20,592 nt of DNA from JBBDRW01 sp040905265 (GCA_040905265.1 JBBDRW010000151.1:1-20592); one strand, 5' to 3'. Shown: positions 1-7,421, numbered from the stretch's first letter. The notes: generated from the sequence alone by a model not told the origin. Made by a program: numbers and translations.

Positions 1-489
1 AATACTCCAGGATGCTGAAGAGAGGATGTTGGCGTTCACCAGTTCATCCGGTGTCGTTACATTCGGAATCGATGAGCGCCTGGCCGGCTCAAAAACAGCC
101 GAAAGCATCATCTGCAGTGCCGTGAGGAGATAGGCCAGCCAGAGAGACCCGGCCGAAAGGATTAACAGAAAACCGAGGACAATAACCCCGCGCAGAATAT
201 CACACCAGAGCATCAAAAGTCGCCGGCTGTAGCGATCGGTTATGTGACCGGCAAGCGGTGAAAACGAAGCAAGGCTGAGCATTTTGACCACGATAATCAG
301 CCCAAGCAGAAACTCGGATCCGCTAAACTGTTGAATCAGTGCGTAGACGGCCAGAATCCCGAACCAGTCTCCGAAATTGGAGACCATCTGGCTCAACCAC
401 AACCTTCTGTAGTTGTGGTTGTTTCGTACAAGTTCGATATAAGGGTGTAAAGCTCGAAACAAGGCTGTGCGTCTCTTCAGGTTTTTCAA
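1..489 (-). CDS. MFS transporter, N-terminal part (cut by window edge)
   Basis: The minus strand is open for 163 codons from a TTG at 489 to the window edge. The translation looks like the first four or five membrane helices of a major facilitator superfamily exporter. Hydrophobic stretches lie at about residues 41-55, 61-80, 93-112 and 115-133. The loop GHITDRYSRR at residues 81-90 is the classic MFS motif A (GxxxDRxxRR), and EPARRSSIPN follows at 134-143. The opening, YRRLWLSQMVSNFGDWF (27-43), is typical of the MFS group that includes EntS-like and macrolide-type exporters. In-frame stops lie just upstream of 489, so the start must be at or after it. I chose TTG 489 because the RRLW segment precedes the first ATG at 387. 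The substrate cannot be told. It is 128 bp downstream of dut and may belong to the same leftward unit. Confidence 0.85.
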   Translation of the reverse strand, partial: MKNLKRRTALFRALHPYIELVRNNHNYRRLWLSQMVSNFGDWFGILAVYALIQQFSGSEFLLGLIIVVKMLSLASFSPLAGHITDRYSRRLLMLWCDILRGVIVLGFLLILSAGSLWLAYLLTALQMMLSAVFEPARRSSIPNVTTPDELVNANILSSASWSI

Positions 490-617
490 TCAGTCAGGTT
501 TTCACCCTGTCCGAATTCAGAAACTCTCGTACATGTCCGGCCACTGGTTGCAGGGAGCAGGAGTAGCGGTATCGGAAGCCAGGCAAATCACGGGGAAACG
601 GCCTCCAACGGAAATTC

Positions 618-1067
618 TTACTGAACCCCGGTACTGCCGAATCCACCATCACCCCGTTCCGTGCCGGGAAGGGTTTCGCTTTTTTCAACTGCCGCCTGAA
701 CAACAGGAGCGATCACCATCTGTGCAATCCGGTCACCGTGACGAATCACGAACTCCTCTTCCCCATGATTCACCGCCAGCACCTTCACTTCCCCCCTGTA
801 ATCGGAATCGATCGTACCGGGTGTATTAAGCATTGTGATTCCGTTTTTCCACGCCAGGCCGCTTCGAGGCCGAATCTGGGCTTCATAACCGGGTGGAATA
901 GCCATCTGAAGCCCGGTCGGAATTAATGCCCGCCTTCCCGGTTTAAGGACCATCGGCTCCGTAAGGGCGGCCCGAAGATCCATTCCGGCAGAATGTGAAG
1001 TCTCATACCCCGGTAGTTCCAGGTCATGGGCATGTTCCAGTTGTTTTACAAAAAGCTTGAGTTGCAT
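618..1067 (-). CDS. dut: dUTP diphosphatase (dUTPase)
   Basis: Hydrolyses dUTP to dUMP and pyrophosphate, keeping uracil out of DNA and supplying dUMP for thymidylate synthesis; cytoplasmic homotrimer. At 149 residues it has the usual length and all five trimeric dUTPase motifs: AGMDLRA (27-33), PRSGLA (67-72), NTPGTIDSDYRGEV (81-94, with the catalytic Asp in the TIDSDY segment), GDRIAQMV (111-118) and the C-terminal P-loop-like RGDGGFGSTG (138-147). Motif 1 has Met where many family members have Tyr, a common variant. The ATG at 1067 has a clear Shine-Dalgarno sequence, AGAGGA (minus strand of 1071-1076), three bases upstream, which is stronger than at most genes here. A hairpin lies directly before it (1085-1105). 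It is 104 bp downstream of the DUF3108 gene. Confidence 0.97.
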   Translation of the reverse strand: MQLKLFVKQLEHAHDLELPGYETSHSAGMDLRAALTEPMVLKPGRRALIPTGLQMAIPPGYEAQIRPRSGLAWKNGITMLNTPGTIDSDYRGEVKVLAVNHGEEEFVIRHGDRIAQMVIAPVVQAAVEKSETLPGTERGDGGFGSTGVQ

Positions 1068-1070
1068 GGT

Positions 1071-1105
1071 TCCTCTGTTCTGTGAGGAGGCTTTGCAAAC
1101 CTCCT
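1071..1105 (-). promoter_or_regulatory. dut leader hairpin and ribosome binding site; copy 1 of the GGAGGCTTTGCAAACC motif
   Basis: In the mRNA sense this reads AGGAGG, a 9-base loop TTTGCAAAG, CCTCCT, nine bases to the dut ribosome binding site AGAGGA, and then ATG. The hairpin arms (1085-1090 and 1100-1105) are perfectly complementary over six pairs. The stretch TCCTC, running out of the second arm, can instead pair over five bases with GAGGA of the ribosome binding site. The two pairings exclude each other, so a translational switch is possible. That role is inference; the sequence match and complementarity are seen directly. Confidence 0.5.
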
Positions 1106-1171
1106 GGTATGAATATTATTGAAAACATTTCTGACATGATAACCGGATTTGGTCAAAACATCGTAACCATG

Positions 1172-1972
1172 CTACTCCAGCCGTTCATAGTGGATCAAGC
1201 TGACCCGTACGTTCCCGAAAAGGACACGTACATGTGCTTCAAGTGGAATTCTCAGGTCATCAGTTGCAAACCATGCACGAAAATTTCCTGTAAACCCGAA
1301 AGGGCCGTCAATATCAGCCACCCCCTCACTGTAATAAGTGTCAATCGGTTCCGGAAACGCGTCGTAACTCCGCTGCTCGATCTGCGGGCTGTTGCTTGCA
1401 GTCACACTCCCCTTTTCGTCGTCGATATAGACCGGAAGCTGATACCCCTGCTCTGTTCCGGCAAACTGCCTGGCATAAAGAAAGATCACATCTCCGCCAC
1501 TTGCAGGCTCCTCCAGCGCCAGGGTATCGGTAGGTTCGGCATACTCATGAAAAATGACCTCGCCAGCTTCCCGGTCAAAAACAATCTTGTACCGGTCAAA
1601 CTCCCCGCTGTGCATGTCATCCCTCCAGAACTGATAGCTGTAGGGCCAATCCTCTGTATATCCGGAAAAACTTTGATAGTGAACGTCCCTTTTTCCCATG
1701 AATGGAATCCGGCTATTCGACCTCATGACCGTACGCAGATGGATCAGTTCCATCCCCTGCCAGGTAGTGTCCGGGGTCACAATCACCTCGATCTCACCCA
1801 GATTCAAAAACCCGTACCTCACATTATAGACATACCGTTCATGGTTGGATGCGAGTTCATCCATGGTCGGGGGGGCTTCCTTCTCAAAGGTAAGCTGAGC
1901 CGTCAGCAGCGTCGGAAGCAATAGAGTAATGGCGGCGTTAAGCCACAAAGTCTTCAAAAGCATCTTCATCAT
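1172..1972 (-). CDS. DUF3108 domain periplasmic protein
   Basis: A 266-residue exported protein. Residues 1-25 form a signal peptide: MMKMLLK, a hydrophobic core at about 8-24, and likely cleavage after LLTA before Gln26. The mature part begins with YVYNVRYGFLNLGEIEV (47-63), the opening strand pattern of DUF3108 proteins, followed by a predicted all-beta protein with no membrane segment. The molecular function of DUF3108 is not established; members are periplasmic or outer-membrane-associated and predicted to form a beta-rich fold. The start lies inside the end of the upstream reductase gene (35-bp overlap). GGTAGG sits just before the tandem ATGs at 1972 and 1969, and spacing favours the second. 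The overlap suggests co-expression with the upstream gene. Confidence 0.8.
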   Translation of the reverse strand: MMKMLLKTLWLNAAITLLLPTLLTAQLTFEKEAPPTMDELASNHERYVYNVRYGFLNLGEIEVIVTPDTTWQGMELIHLRTVMRSNSRIPFMGKRDVHYQSFSGYTEDWPYSYQFWRDDMHSGEFDRYKIVFDREAGEVIFHEYAEPTDTLALEEPASGGDVIFLYARQFAGTEQGYQLPVYIDDEKGSVTASNSPQIEQRSYDAFPEPIDTYYSEGVADIDGPFGFTGNFRAWFATDDLRIPLEAHVRVLFGNVRVSLIHYERLE

Positions 1973-2309
1973 AGCCTACCAGTATGGCCTCACCGTCTAT
2001 GAGCAGCGGACGTTTAATCATCGTTTGATGTTCCAGGAGCTGCTCGAAGAGCTCTTCCTCACTGAGCTCTTGCTTTGCCAGCCCAAGCTGTCTCCATTTC
2101 ATACCACGCTTGTTAATCAATACATCCAGGCCCACTTTCCGGACTGCCTCCGCCAGTTCTTCCCGCCCGAGAGGCTCCTTCTTGAGATCCACAAATATAT
2201 ACCCGACTCCGTTATGTTCGAGCCAGGACTTTGCATCCCTGATCTTGTTGCAATTTTTAATACCGTAAAGAGTTATCATCCTGATTAGTTCTTCTGATGG
2301 CCGTTTCAT
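1938..2309 (-). CDS. YffB/ArsC-family thioredoxin-fold reductase-like protein
   Basis: A 123-residue protein of the ArsC/Spx/YffB family. MITLYGIKNCNKIRDAKSWL (residues 11-30) is the first strand, the active-site turn and the first helix. RPLLIDGEAILVG near the C-terminus matches the conserved KRPLL segment after which the fold closes. It has a single Cys in GIKNC and lacks the second Cys of CxxC-type members such as Spx, so it resembles YffB, whose physiological substrate is unknown. A true arsenate reductase role is not supported. Family starts correspond to Met11 (ATG 2279), but that site has no spaced Shine-Dalgarno, whereas ATG 2309 has an A-rich upstream (AAAGTAA). I keep 2309 as the outer limit. 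First gene of the leftward run and divergent from the lipoprotein gene. Confidence 0.85.
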   Translation of the reverse strand: MKRPSEELIRMITLYGIKNCNKIRDAKSWLEHNGVGYIFVDLKKEPLGREELAEAVRKVGLDVLINKRGMKWRQLGLAKQELSEEELFEQLLEHQTMIKRPLLIDGEAILVGYDEDAFEDFVA

Positions 2310-2343
2310 TTACTTTCGTAAAGATACAATTTATCTTCTGTGA

Positions 2344-3003
2344 TTGACATTCAAACATTCAGACCTGCCGATGCACCTTCGACCTGATATCAATCGACCA
2401 GCCTCCGATCTATTGCCGGCTCCTTCCGTTTCTCAAGGCGGGTTTGGCCCCAACGCTGACCTATGCAGGTATCCTGCGGCCGGTGCCGGTTACCTCTACC
2501 GGGTTTCCCGAACCCTGCCATTGATTTTGAGCCTCCTGCTGCTCTCCTGCGGCCATCAGGATGACCAGCGAGAATTTGAAAAGGAGGCATACAGCCAGCC
2601 ATCCGGCTGGGTAAGTACCAATTTTCAGGGGAACCCTACGGGTGATCACAGCGACCCGGATGACTGGCGAACCGCCCCGTTTTTTCAGGGTGCAATTGAA
2701 ATCGAACCCGCCTACCCGAACCCGGCACCCCCGAATGAACAGATCTACGTTGACTTCGATGTAAGCCTGCCGGATGCCGTCATGGGCATCCAGGCATTTG
2801 TTCTTCACTACAACACAAACCAGCCGATCAGCCCGCTTGATGCGATCGAAACATCCCCCCTGTTACCCGGCTTGGATGGCCTTCAATTTACAGCTTCACG
2901 TCTCTCCGGTTCAAATGCTACCCCGTCCGGGCTCTACCGGATCGTCCTGTTTGATAACCGTGAAAATATCATCAGTTACGGAGATATCATGATAGAACCG
3001 TAG
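2344..3003 (+). CDS. putative lipoprotein of unknown function
   Basis: I do not recognise a named family. The hydrophobic stretch LPLILSLLLLSC (residues 58-69) ends in a lipobox-like LLSC, so Cys69 would be acylated and the chain anchored in a membrane, probably the outer one. The mature part contains IEPAYPNPAPPNEQIYVDFDV, a YPNP-type opening often seen in the C-terminal beta-sandwich domains of Bacteroidota-group surface proteins, and ends RIVLFDNRENIISYGDIMIEP, which fits the last strands of such a domain. The N-terminus is odd: the only in-frame starts before the signal are TTG 2344, ATG 2371 and internal TTG codons, which leave some 30-57 residues ahead of the hydrophobic core. The true start may be noncanonical, or a short frameshift may be present. 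Confidence 0.6.
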   Translation: MTFKHSDLPMHLRPDINRPASDLLPAPSVSQGGFGPNADLCRYPAAGAGYLYRVSRTLPLILSLLLLSCGHQDDQREFEKEAYSQPSGWVSTNFQGNPTGDHSDPDDWRTAPFFQGAIEIEPAYPNPAPPNEQIYVDFDVSLPDAVMGIQAFVLHYNTNQPISPLDAIETSPLLPGLDGLQFTASRLSGSNATPSGLYRIVLFDNRENIISYGDIMIEP

Positions 3004-3216
3004 TAGGTGAGAGGTATCAGGGTGCAGAGAATAGATGAGAGGATAGAGGATACAGAATACGTATCAAATAACAGACAGGGAGACTCCTGACTCCTGTATT
3101 CCGTAGTCTACATTCTATCTTTTACCTTTTCCCAATGCACCTTACCTTGCAGGATAGAAAAACGATAGACAGCCCGTACCCAAAACCTCTGACACTACTC
3201 CGGATACTCTCCTGCT
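3004..3216 (+). repeat. intergenic purine-rich GTGAGAGG / TATTCTG-type degenerate repeats
   Basis: A 213-bp gap without a convincing gene. Its first half is almost pure purine on the plus strand, with repeated GAGAGG, GATGAGAGG and GATAGAGG units. It then carries GGATACAGAATACG (about 3048-3061) facing CTGTATTCCGTAGTC (about 3094-3108), an imperfect inverted pair. The 10-mer GTGAGAGGTA occurs here and again at 7398-7407, and CTGTATTC recurs after murA at 5251-5267. A near-consensus box TACCTTTT (about 3123-3130) could be a promoter for the downstream operon, but no clear upstream box accompanies it. Confidence 0.4.
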
Positions 3217-3480
3217 ATGAAGCCGACACCTGATCAGTGCCATATACTCAGTTTCCTGATCTATCCGGAAACTTTTCACCAGCTTCTTGGTGAAACCCGT
3301 ATGCAGCAGGGGCCTCTCCGTGCAGACCTGATGGACCTGATCAGCCATGGATTTATTGAAGTATATGAAACAGACAGAGAGACACTGGTTTCTCCATTCT
3401 ATGATACAGACAATATGGGGCAGTTTGCCTACAAGGCAACCAAACAGGGTTTAAAAATAATCGAACAACATGCAATTTGA
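3217..3480 (+). CDS. small hypothetical protein, winged-helix-like
   Basis: An 87-residue protein I cannot name. The pattern LRADLMDLISHGFIEVYE (34-51), followed by a short variable turn and AYKATKQGLKIIEQH (71-85), resembles the recognition helix, wing and closing helix of small winged-helix proteins (L..L...GfIe, then Y.lT.kGl). No membrane segment or signal peptide is present. It could bind DNA or be a protein-interaction module; neither is shown. Its stop overlaps the start of the biotin carrier gene by 11 bases, which implies translational coupling and a shared operon with the carrier and murA. No obvious Shine-Dalgarno precedes the ATG at 3217. Confidence 0.65.
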   Translation: MKPTPDQCHILSFLIYPETFHQLLGETRMQQGPLRADLMDLISHGFIEVYETDRETLVSPFYDTDNMGQFAYKATKQGLKIIEQHAI

Positions 3481-3979
3481 ATCAAAAGTCGGGGACAAAA
3501 CATTTAACATCGAAATCCGGGAAGACAGAACAGCTGCAACCATAAACGGTGAGAAAGTTGACATCGAATGGATTGTTCAGAAACAGGGGCGAATTCTGCT
3601 CCGTGTAGATACCCACCTGTTTCGGATAGGCGACACCGGAATTGACGATCAGGAGATAACCTTTACGGTAAATGGACGGTGGAGAGAGGCAACGGTCAAA
3701 AATGAAAAAGACCTCCTCCTTGAACAACTTGGTTTTACCAGAGCAGACGCTTCCTCAGAGAGCCGGATCGATGCTCCGATGCCGGGAAAAATATTGCGGA
3801 TCCTTGTCGAGGTAGGACAAGAGGTTGAGCAGGGTGAACCGGTCGTCATACTGGAAGCGATGAAAATGGAAAACGAACTGAAAGCCCCGTCGGCTGGTAC
3901 GATACAAGCTATTTTGGCTTCTACAGGTGACAGTGTAGAAAAAAGACAACCCTTACTCGAAATCAAGGCCCGTGGATAA
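3470..3979 (+). CDS. biotin/lipoyl attachment protein (biotin carboxyl carrier-like)
   Basis: A 169-residue carrier protein. The C-terminal 70 residues form a biotinyl domain: DAPMPGKILRILVEVGQEV (101-119), then the biotinylation motif EAMKM (129-133) with Lys132 as the predicted attachment site, and the closing hairpin ending LLEIKARG. The N-terminal half is a beta-rich region like that before the biotinyl domain in carriers of propionyl-CoA or related acyl-CoA carboxylases and decarboxylases. Such proteins shuttle carboxybiotin between a biotin carboxylase and a carboxyltransferase, and neither partner is encoded in this window. The gene overlaps the upstream small gene by 11 bases and murA by 8, so all three are probably made together. 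The length fits a stand-alone carrier subunit rather than a fragment. Confidence 0.9.
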   Translation: MQFESKVGDKTFNIEIREDRTAATINGEKVDIEWIVQKQGRILLRVDTHLFRIGDTGIDDQEITFTVNGRWREATVKNEKDLLLEQLGFTRADASSESRIDAPMPGKILRILVEVGQEVEQGEPVVILEAMKMENELKAPSAGTIQAILASTGDSVEKRQPLLEIKARG

Positions 3980-5240
3980 ATTCATCATCGAAGGACCTAC
4001 ACCGTTACGGGGGACGATTCCAGTGAGCGGCTCAAAAAATGCCGCCCTGCCACTGATGGCTGCCTCCCTTCTTGCTGACGGCCCTACTCTCATTACACAC
4101 GTTCCCAAATTAAAAGATATCTATACATTTAATGATGTGATCCGGGCAACCGGTACGTCAGTCACATTTGATGAAGTAGCCAATGAACTTGTCATTGACC
4201 CTGGAACACTCTCTGAACCGGTTGCCCCCTACAACCTCGTTCGTAAAATGAGAGCCTCCTTCTATATGCTGGGTGCGCTTGTCGGCCGGGAAGGGAGGGC
4301 GCGGGTCTCCCTTCCGGGCGGCTGTGCCTGGGGGCCGCGGCCGGTCGACCTCCATCTGAAAGGGATGGAACAAATGGGCATCAGGATCAAGCTGGAGGAG
4401 GGGTATGTGGTTGCAGAAACCCCCTCCGATACCGTAAAAGGGGGAACGTACCGGCTTGAACCGAGCAGTGTGGGGGCAACGATCAATTTGGTGCTGGCAG
4501 CAGTTCTTCGTGCAGACAAATTTACAATAGAGAATGCAGCCAAAGAGCCGGATGTCGTCCTTCTGTGCAAATCTTTACAGAAAATGGGAGCAGATATTGA
4601 GGGCGCAGGCACGGATACCATTACTGTTCGGCGAGTCGAAAACCTGAAAGCCGTTCAGCTACAAAACGCGCCTGACCGGATAGAGACCGGGACCTTTATG
4701 ATTGCTGCTGCCATGCTGCCCGGTTCCGAGTTAACCTTGACAGAGACAAATCCGGCCGACCTCGGAGTCTTTCCTGAGACATTCCGAAAAACAGGGGTGG
4801 AACTCGAAATCCATGACACGGAAATTACTGTGAAAGCGCCGGAGAGACTACATTCCGTATCGGTCAAAACTGCAATATATCCCGGGTTCCCTACGGACCT
4901 CCAGGCTCAGTGGTCTACCATGATGACGCAAGCCCCCGGCAAAACCAGGGTAACAGATACCATCTATTTTGACCGGTTCAGCTATGTCCCGGAGTTGAAG
5001 AGGCTGGGAGCGAATCTGGCAGTTGAGAAGAACAGCGTCACCATTCATGGAGCGTCGAAACTTGAGGGTGCATCTGTGATGAGTACCGATCTGAGAGCGA
5101 GTGTCAGCCTGGTCCTGGCCGGAATGGTTGCTGAGGGGGAGACGGAAGTTTTGCGGGTCTACCACCTCGATCGTGGATATGAAGATCTGGAAACGAAACT
5201 CAACCGTGTCGGTGCAACGATCCGGAGAATTTCTGAATAA
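3972..5240 (+). CDS. murA: UDP-N-acetylglucosamine 1-carboxyvinyltransferase
   Basis: Transfers enolpyruvyl from phosphoenolpyruvate to UDP-GlcNAc, the first committed step of peptidoglycan synthesis, in the cytoplasm. The 422-residue length matches the family. Key residues are present: Lys22-Asn23 in GSKNAALP; the mobile loop PGGCAWGPRPVDLHLKG with active-site Cys118, so fosfomycin could in principle alkylate it; PSSVGATINLVLAA (165-178); DRIETGTFM (235-243); and the catalytic Asp309 in YPGFPTDLQAQW. It is built from two inside-out alpha/beta domains. The start is a GTG at 3972 inside the last codons of the biotin carrier gene, with no free Shine-Dalgarno, consistent with translational coupling. 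It is the last gene of this operon. Confidence 0.97.
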   Translation: MDKFIIEGPTPLRGTIPVSGSKNAALPLMAASLLADGPTLITHVPKLKDIYTFNDVIRATGTSVTFDEVANELVIDPGTLSEPVAPYNLVRKMRASFYMLGALVGREGRARVSLPGGCAWGPRPVDLHLKGMEQMGIRIKLEEGYVVAETPSDTVKGGTYRLEPSSVGATINLVLAAVLRADKFTIENAAKEPDVVLLCKSLQKMGADIEGAGTDTITVRRVENLKAVQLQNAPDRIETGTFMIAAAMLPGSELTLTETNPADLGVFPETFRKTGVELEIHDTEITVKAPERLHSVSVKTAIYPGFPTDLQAQWSTMMTQAPGKTRVTDTIYFDRFSYVPELKRLGANLAVEKNSVTIHGASKLEGASVMSTDLRASVSLVLAGMVAEGETEVLRVYHLDRGYEDLETKLNRVGATIRRISE

Positions 5241-5622
5241 CTCCCAGCCACCTGTATTCTGTATTCTGTTTTTCCAATTCTTTCTTCTATATTAAACATG
5301 GAGCAATTCTTTGTATTCAGAAGCATCATAAAAGATTACAACACTTTGTTTTTAAAGACTTTAAACACTTTATTCTGGCATATCATCTCGTTTACTGGAG
5401 CGCACATGCCCCAGCCTGAACGGGAGTCACATATCCGTGAAGCGGAAGTGAATACAGAGAGAATTCCAATACGACCTAACTGGAATTTTAATGACGCTCG
5501 TCCATGCCCTGAGTATGATCCGGTACGTCCGGAATCCATCGCTGTACACATTCTGACTATGAGTATGTTCACACCTTTGAATATTTTGCAGGGCGGCGTG
5601 CGTATGAAATCTGCGTACTTGC
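5241..5622 (+). other. 382-bp gap between murA and rng, probable regulatory leader
   Basis: No convincing gene. After the murA stop there is a T-rich stretch with CTGTATT twice (5251-5264). An exact 15-bp odd palindrome, TTTAAAGACTTTAAA, lies at 5351-5365, flanked by two ACACTTT copies (5341-5347 and 5365-5371) 24 bp apart. A perfect 7-bp inverted repeat AATTCCA/TGGAATT with a 12-base loop lies at 5462-5487. The area before the rng ATG has no Shine-Dalgarno. Long leaders are known to autoregulate RNase E in enterobacteria; a similar role here is inference. Confidence 0.4.
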
Positions 5623-7338
5623 ATGAAAAATCAAATTATTATCCACTCTTCGGGGAAACAAACCCGAATTGCACTTATCGAAAATGGTGAACTAGCACAA
5701 CTATTCATAGAATCGGAAGAGAACCAGCGCACCGTTGGTGATATATACCTTGCACGCGTGCACAAGGTTATGAGCGGTATCCGGGCTGCTTTTATCGATA
5801 TAGGAATGCAGAAAGATGCATTCCTCCACTTTTCGGATGCCGGGGATCACCTCGGCCCCTACCTAAAGATGCTGAACGGAGAGAAGAGCATCAGCAAAGG
5901 TGCCCAAAACGACCTGGACAAGTTTGACAAACTATCGAACTATGAGAAGCAGATGCTCGCCGGAAAGCTGCTCCAGACGAATCAGAGAATTCTGGTCCAG
6001 ATTGTAAAGGAACCGATCGGTTCCAAAGGGCCACGGGTATCCACCGATATCACTATTGCCGGCCGGTTCCTCGTACTGATCCCGATGGGTGAATACATCG
6101 CCGTATCGAGAAAAATCAACAACTATAAGGAGCGCCGCCGGCTGAAAGGAATTGTCGGATCTATGCTTCCGGACGGGTTTGGAGTGATTGTACGAACGGT
6201 AGCAAAAGGCCAGGACAAGGAGGCTCTGGAGGACGACATGCGAAACGTCCTCAGAAAGTGGGAGAAAATGCTGAACAAGCTGGAGAACGCCAAACCTCCT
6301 ACTCTGCTCTACAAGGATCTGGACATGACGGAAAGCCTGGTCCGGGATCTGTTTGCCAAAAACTATGACCGGGTCCTGATCGATGATTACAAGCTCTATA
6401 AATCGATCAAAGAGTACGTGGAGCAGATCGCTCCGAAAATGTCACCGAATGTTCAACTCTACAAGGAAAAGAAGCACATCTTTGACCATGTCAATATTTC
6501 GGAAGATGTGAACTCTATTTTCAGCCCGAGAGTTAAAATGCAGTCGGGTGGATATCTGATTTTTGAACAGACAGAGGCCATGTATGTTGTCGATGTAAAC
6601 TCCGGCCCCTACGCTGCCAAACAGAAACAGGAAGACAACTCGTTAAAAACGAATCTGGAAGCGGCCAGAGAGATCGCCAAACAGTTGCGCCTGAGGGATA
6701 TCGGCGGGATCATTGTGGTCGATTTCATCGATCAGCGTGATGACAAGAACCGGAAGAAAATCTACGACGAGCTCAAAAAAGAGTTCAAGAAGGATCAGGC
6801 AAAGACCAACATCATCGGTATGAGCGATTTTGGCCTGATACAGATTACCCGACAGAGAATCCGGCCAAGTGTTGTCAATTCTGTCTCCAAAGTCTGTCCC
6901 ATGTGTGGAGGTACCGGAACCATCGTCACCCGTAACACCATTGTAACCGATATCGAAAGCTGGTTGAGCAAATTCAAAAACAGCACCGAATACAGAGTGA
7001 TCGATGTCTATATCAACCCCTACCTGAAATCCTTCCTCACGAAAGGACTCTTCAGTATTCACTGGAGATGGATGATGAAATACAAACTGAAAATTACTCT
7101 GGTACCGGACGAAACAATCTCGCTCAACGAGTTTAAAGTGACTCTTTCCGGGTCCGATATAAACATTACCGATGTTGTGGTACGGGGCGTCCAGATAGAT
7201 CAAATTCTGGAAAAAGCGGACGAGGAGATTGCAGAAATGGAGAGCAGCAGTAAGAACCGCCGGGAAAATCTTGATTATTTTGACAAGAACGGAGATGAAA
7301 GCCGGAGCAGCCGGCCCAAGCGCCCGCAAAGACAGTAA
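5623..7338 (+). CDS. rng: ribonuclease G/E family endoribonuclease
   Basis: A 571-residue single-strand-specific endoribonuclease expected to act in rRNA maturation and mRNA decay. An S1-like RNA-binding domain occupies roughly residues 37-120 (GDIYLARVHKVMSGIRAAFIDIG at the start), with an insertion rich in charged residues. The DNase I-like catalytic core has the metal-binding aspartates Asp324 (VVDVNSG) and Asp367 (IVVDFID). ITRQRIRPS is followed by CPMCGGTG, whose Cys425 and Cys428 form the zinc link of the dimer. The C-terminal tail (about 542-571) is short and Arg/Ser rich, so this is RNase G-like rather than a full RNase E scaffold. The ATG at 5623 fits family N-termini. A 382-bp gap before it and about 80 bp before hslV suggest its own promoter. 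Confidence 0.95.
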   Translation: MKNQIIIHSSGKQTRIALIENGELAQLFIESEENQRTVGDIYLARVHKVMSGIRAAFIDIGMQKDAFLHFSDAGDHLGPYLKMLNGEKSISKGAQNDLDKFDKLSNYEKQMLAGKLLQTNQRILVQIVKEPIGSKGPRVSTDITIAGRFLVLIPMGEYIAVSRKINNYKERRRLKGIVGSMLPDGFGVIVRTVAKGQDKEALEDDMRNVLRKWEKMLNKLENAKPPTLLYKDLDMTESLVRDLFAKNYDRVLIDDYKLYKSIKEYVEQIAPKMSPNVQLYKEKKHIFDHVNISEDVNSIFSPRVKMQSGGYLIFEQTEAMYVVDVNSGPYAAKQKQEDNSLKTNLEAAREIAKQLRLRDIGGIIVVDFIDQRDDKNRKKIYDELKKEFKKDQAKTNIIGMSDFGLIQITRQRIRPSVVNSVSKVCPMCGGTGTIVTRNTIVTDIESWLSKFKNSTEYRVIDVYINPYLKSFLTKGLFSIHWRWMMKYKLKITLVPDETISLNEFKVTLSGSDINITDVVVRGVQIDQILEKADEEIAEMESSSKNRRENLDYFDKNGDESRSSRPKRPQRQ

Positions 7339-7421
7339 AGAGGTGAGAGAAGTGAAATGCTCCGGGCGAAGCAATTCCTGCGAAGTTAAAATGAACAGTG
7401 AGAGGTAAGAGAACGAGTGAT
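7339..7421 (+). repeat. short gap with GTGAGAGG-type purine-rich repeats
   Basis: The gap between rng and hslV holds AGGTGAGAGAAGTGA near its start and AGTGAGAGGTAAGAGAACGAG near its end, sharing the 10-mer GTGAGAGGTA with the gap after the 2344 lipoprotein gene. The last unit also supplies a purine-rich ribosome binding region for hslV. No hairpin or clear promoter is visible. Confidence 0.3.

Noticed and set aside
618..1067. Overlapping open frames on the plus strand across dut and the DUF3108 gene, including a 280-codon one at 1082-1924
   Set aside because: They are antisense to genes with clear families and have no recognisable motifs; the long frame is a shadow of the DUF3108 gene.
1938..2309. 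Arsenate reductase or Spx regulator
   Set aside because: Only one Cys is present and the surrounding sequence matches YffB-type proteins; no arsenic resistance genes are nearby.
5298..5690. 130-codon open frame before and into rng on the plus strand
   Set aside because: It overlaps the well-supported rng start by 68 bases in another frame, has no recognisable domain or ribosome binding site, and covers the palindrome-bearing leader. A short coding part cannot be fully excluded.
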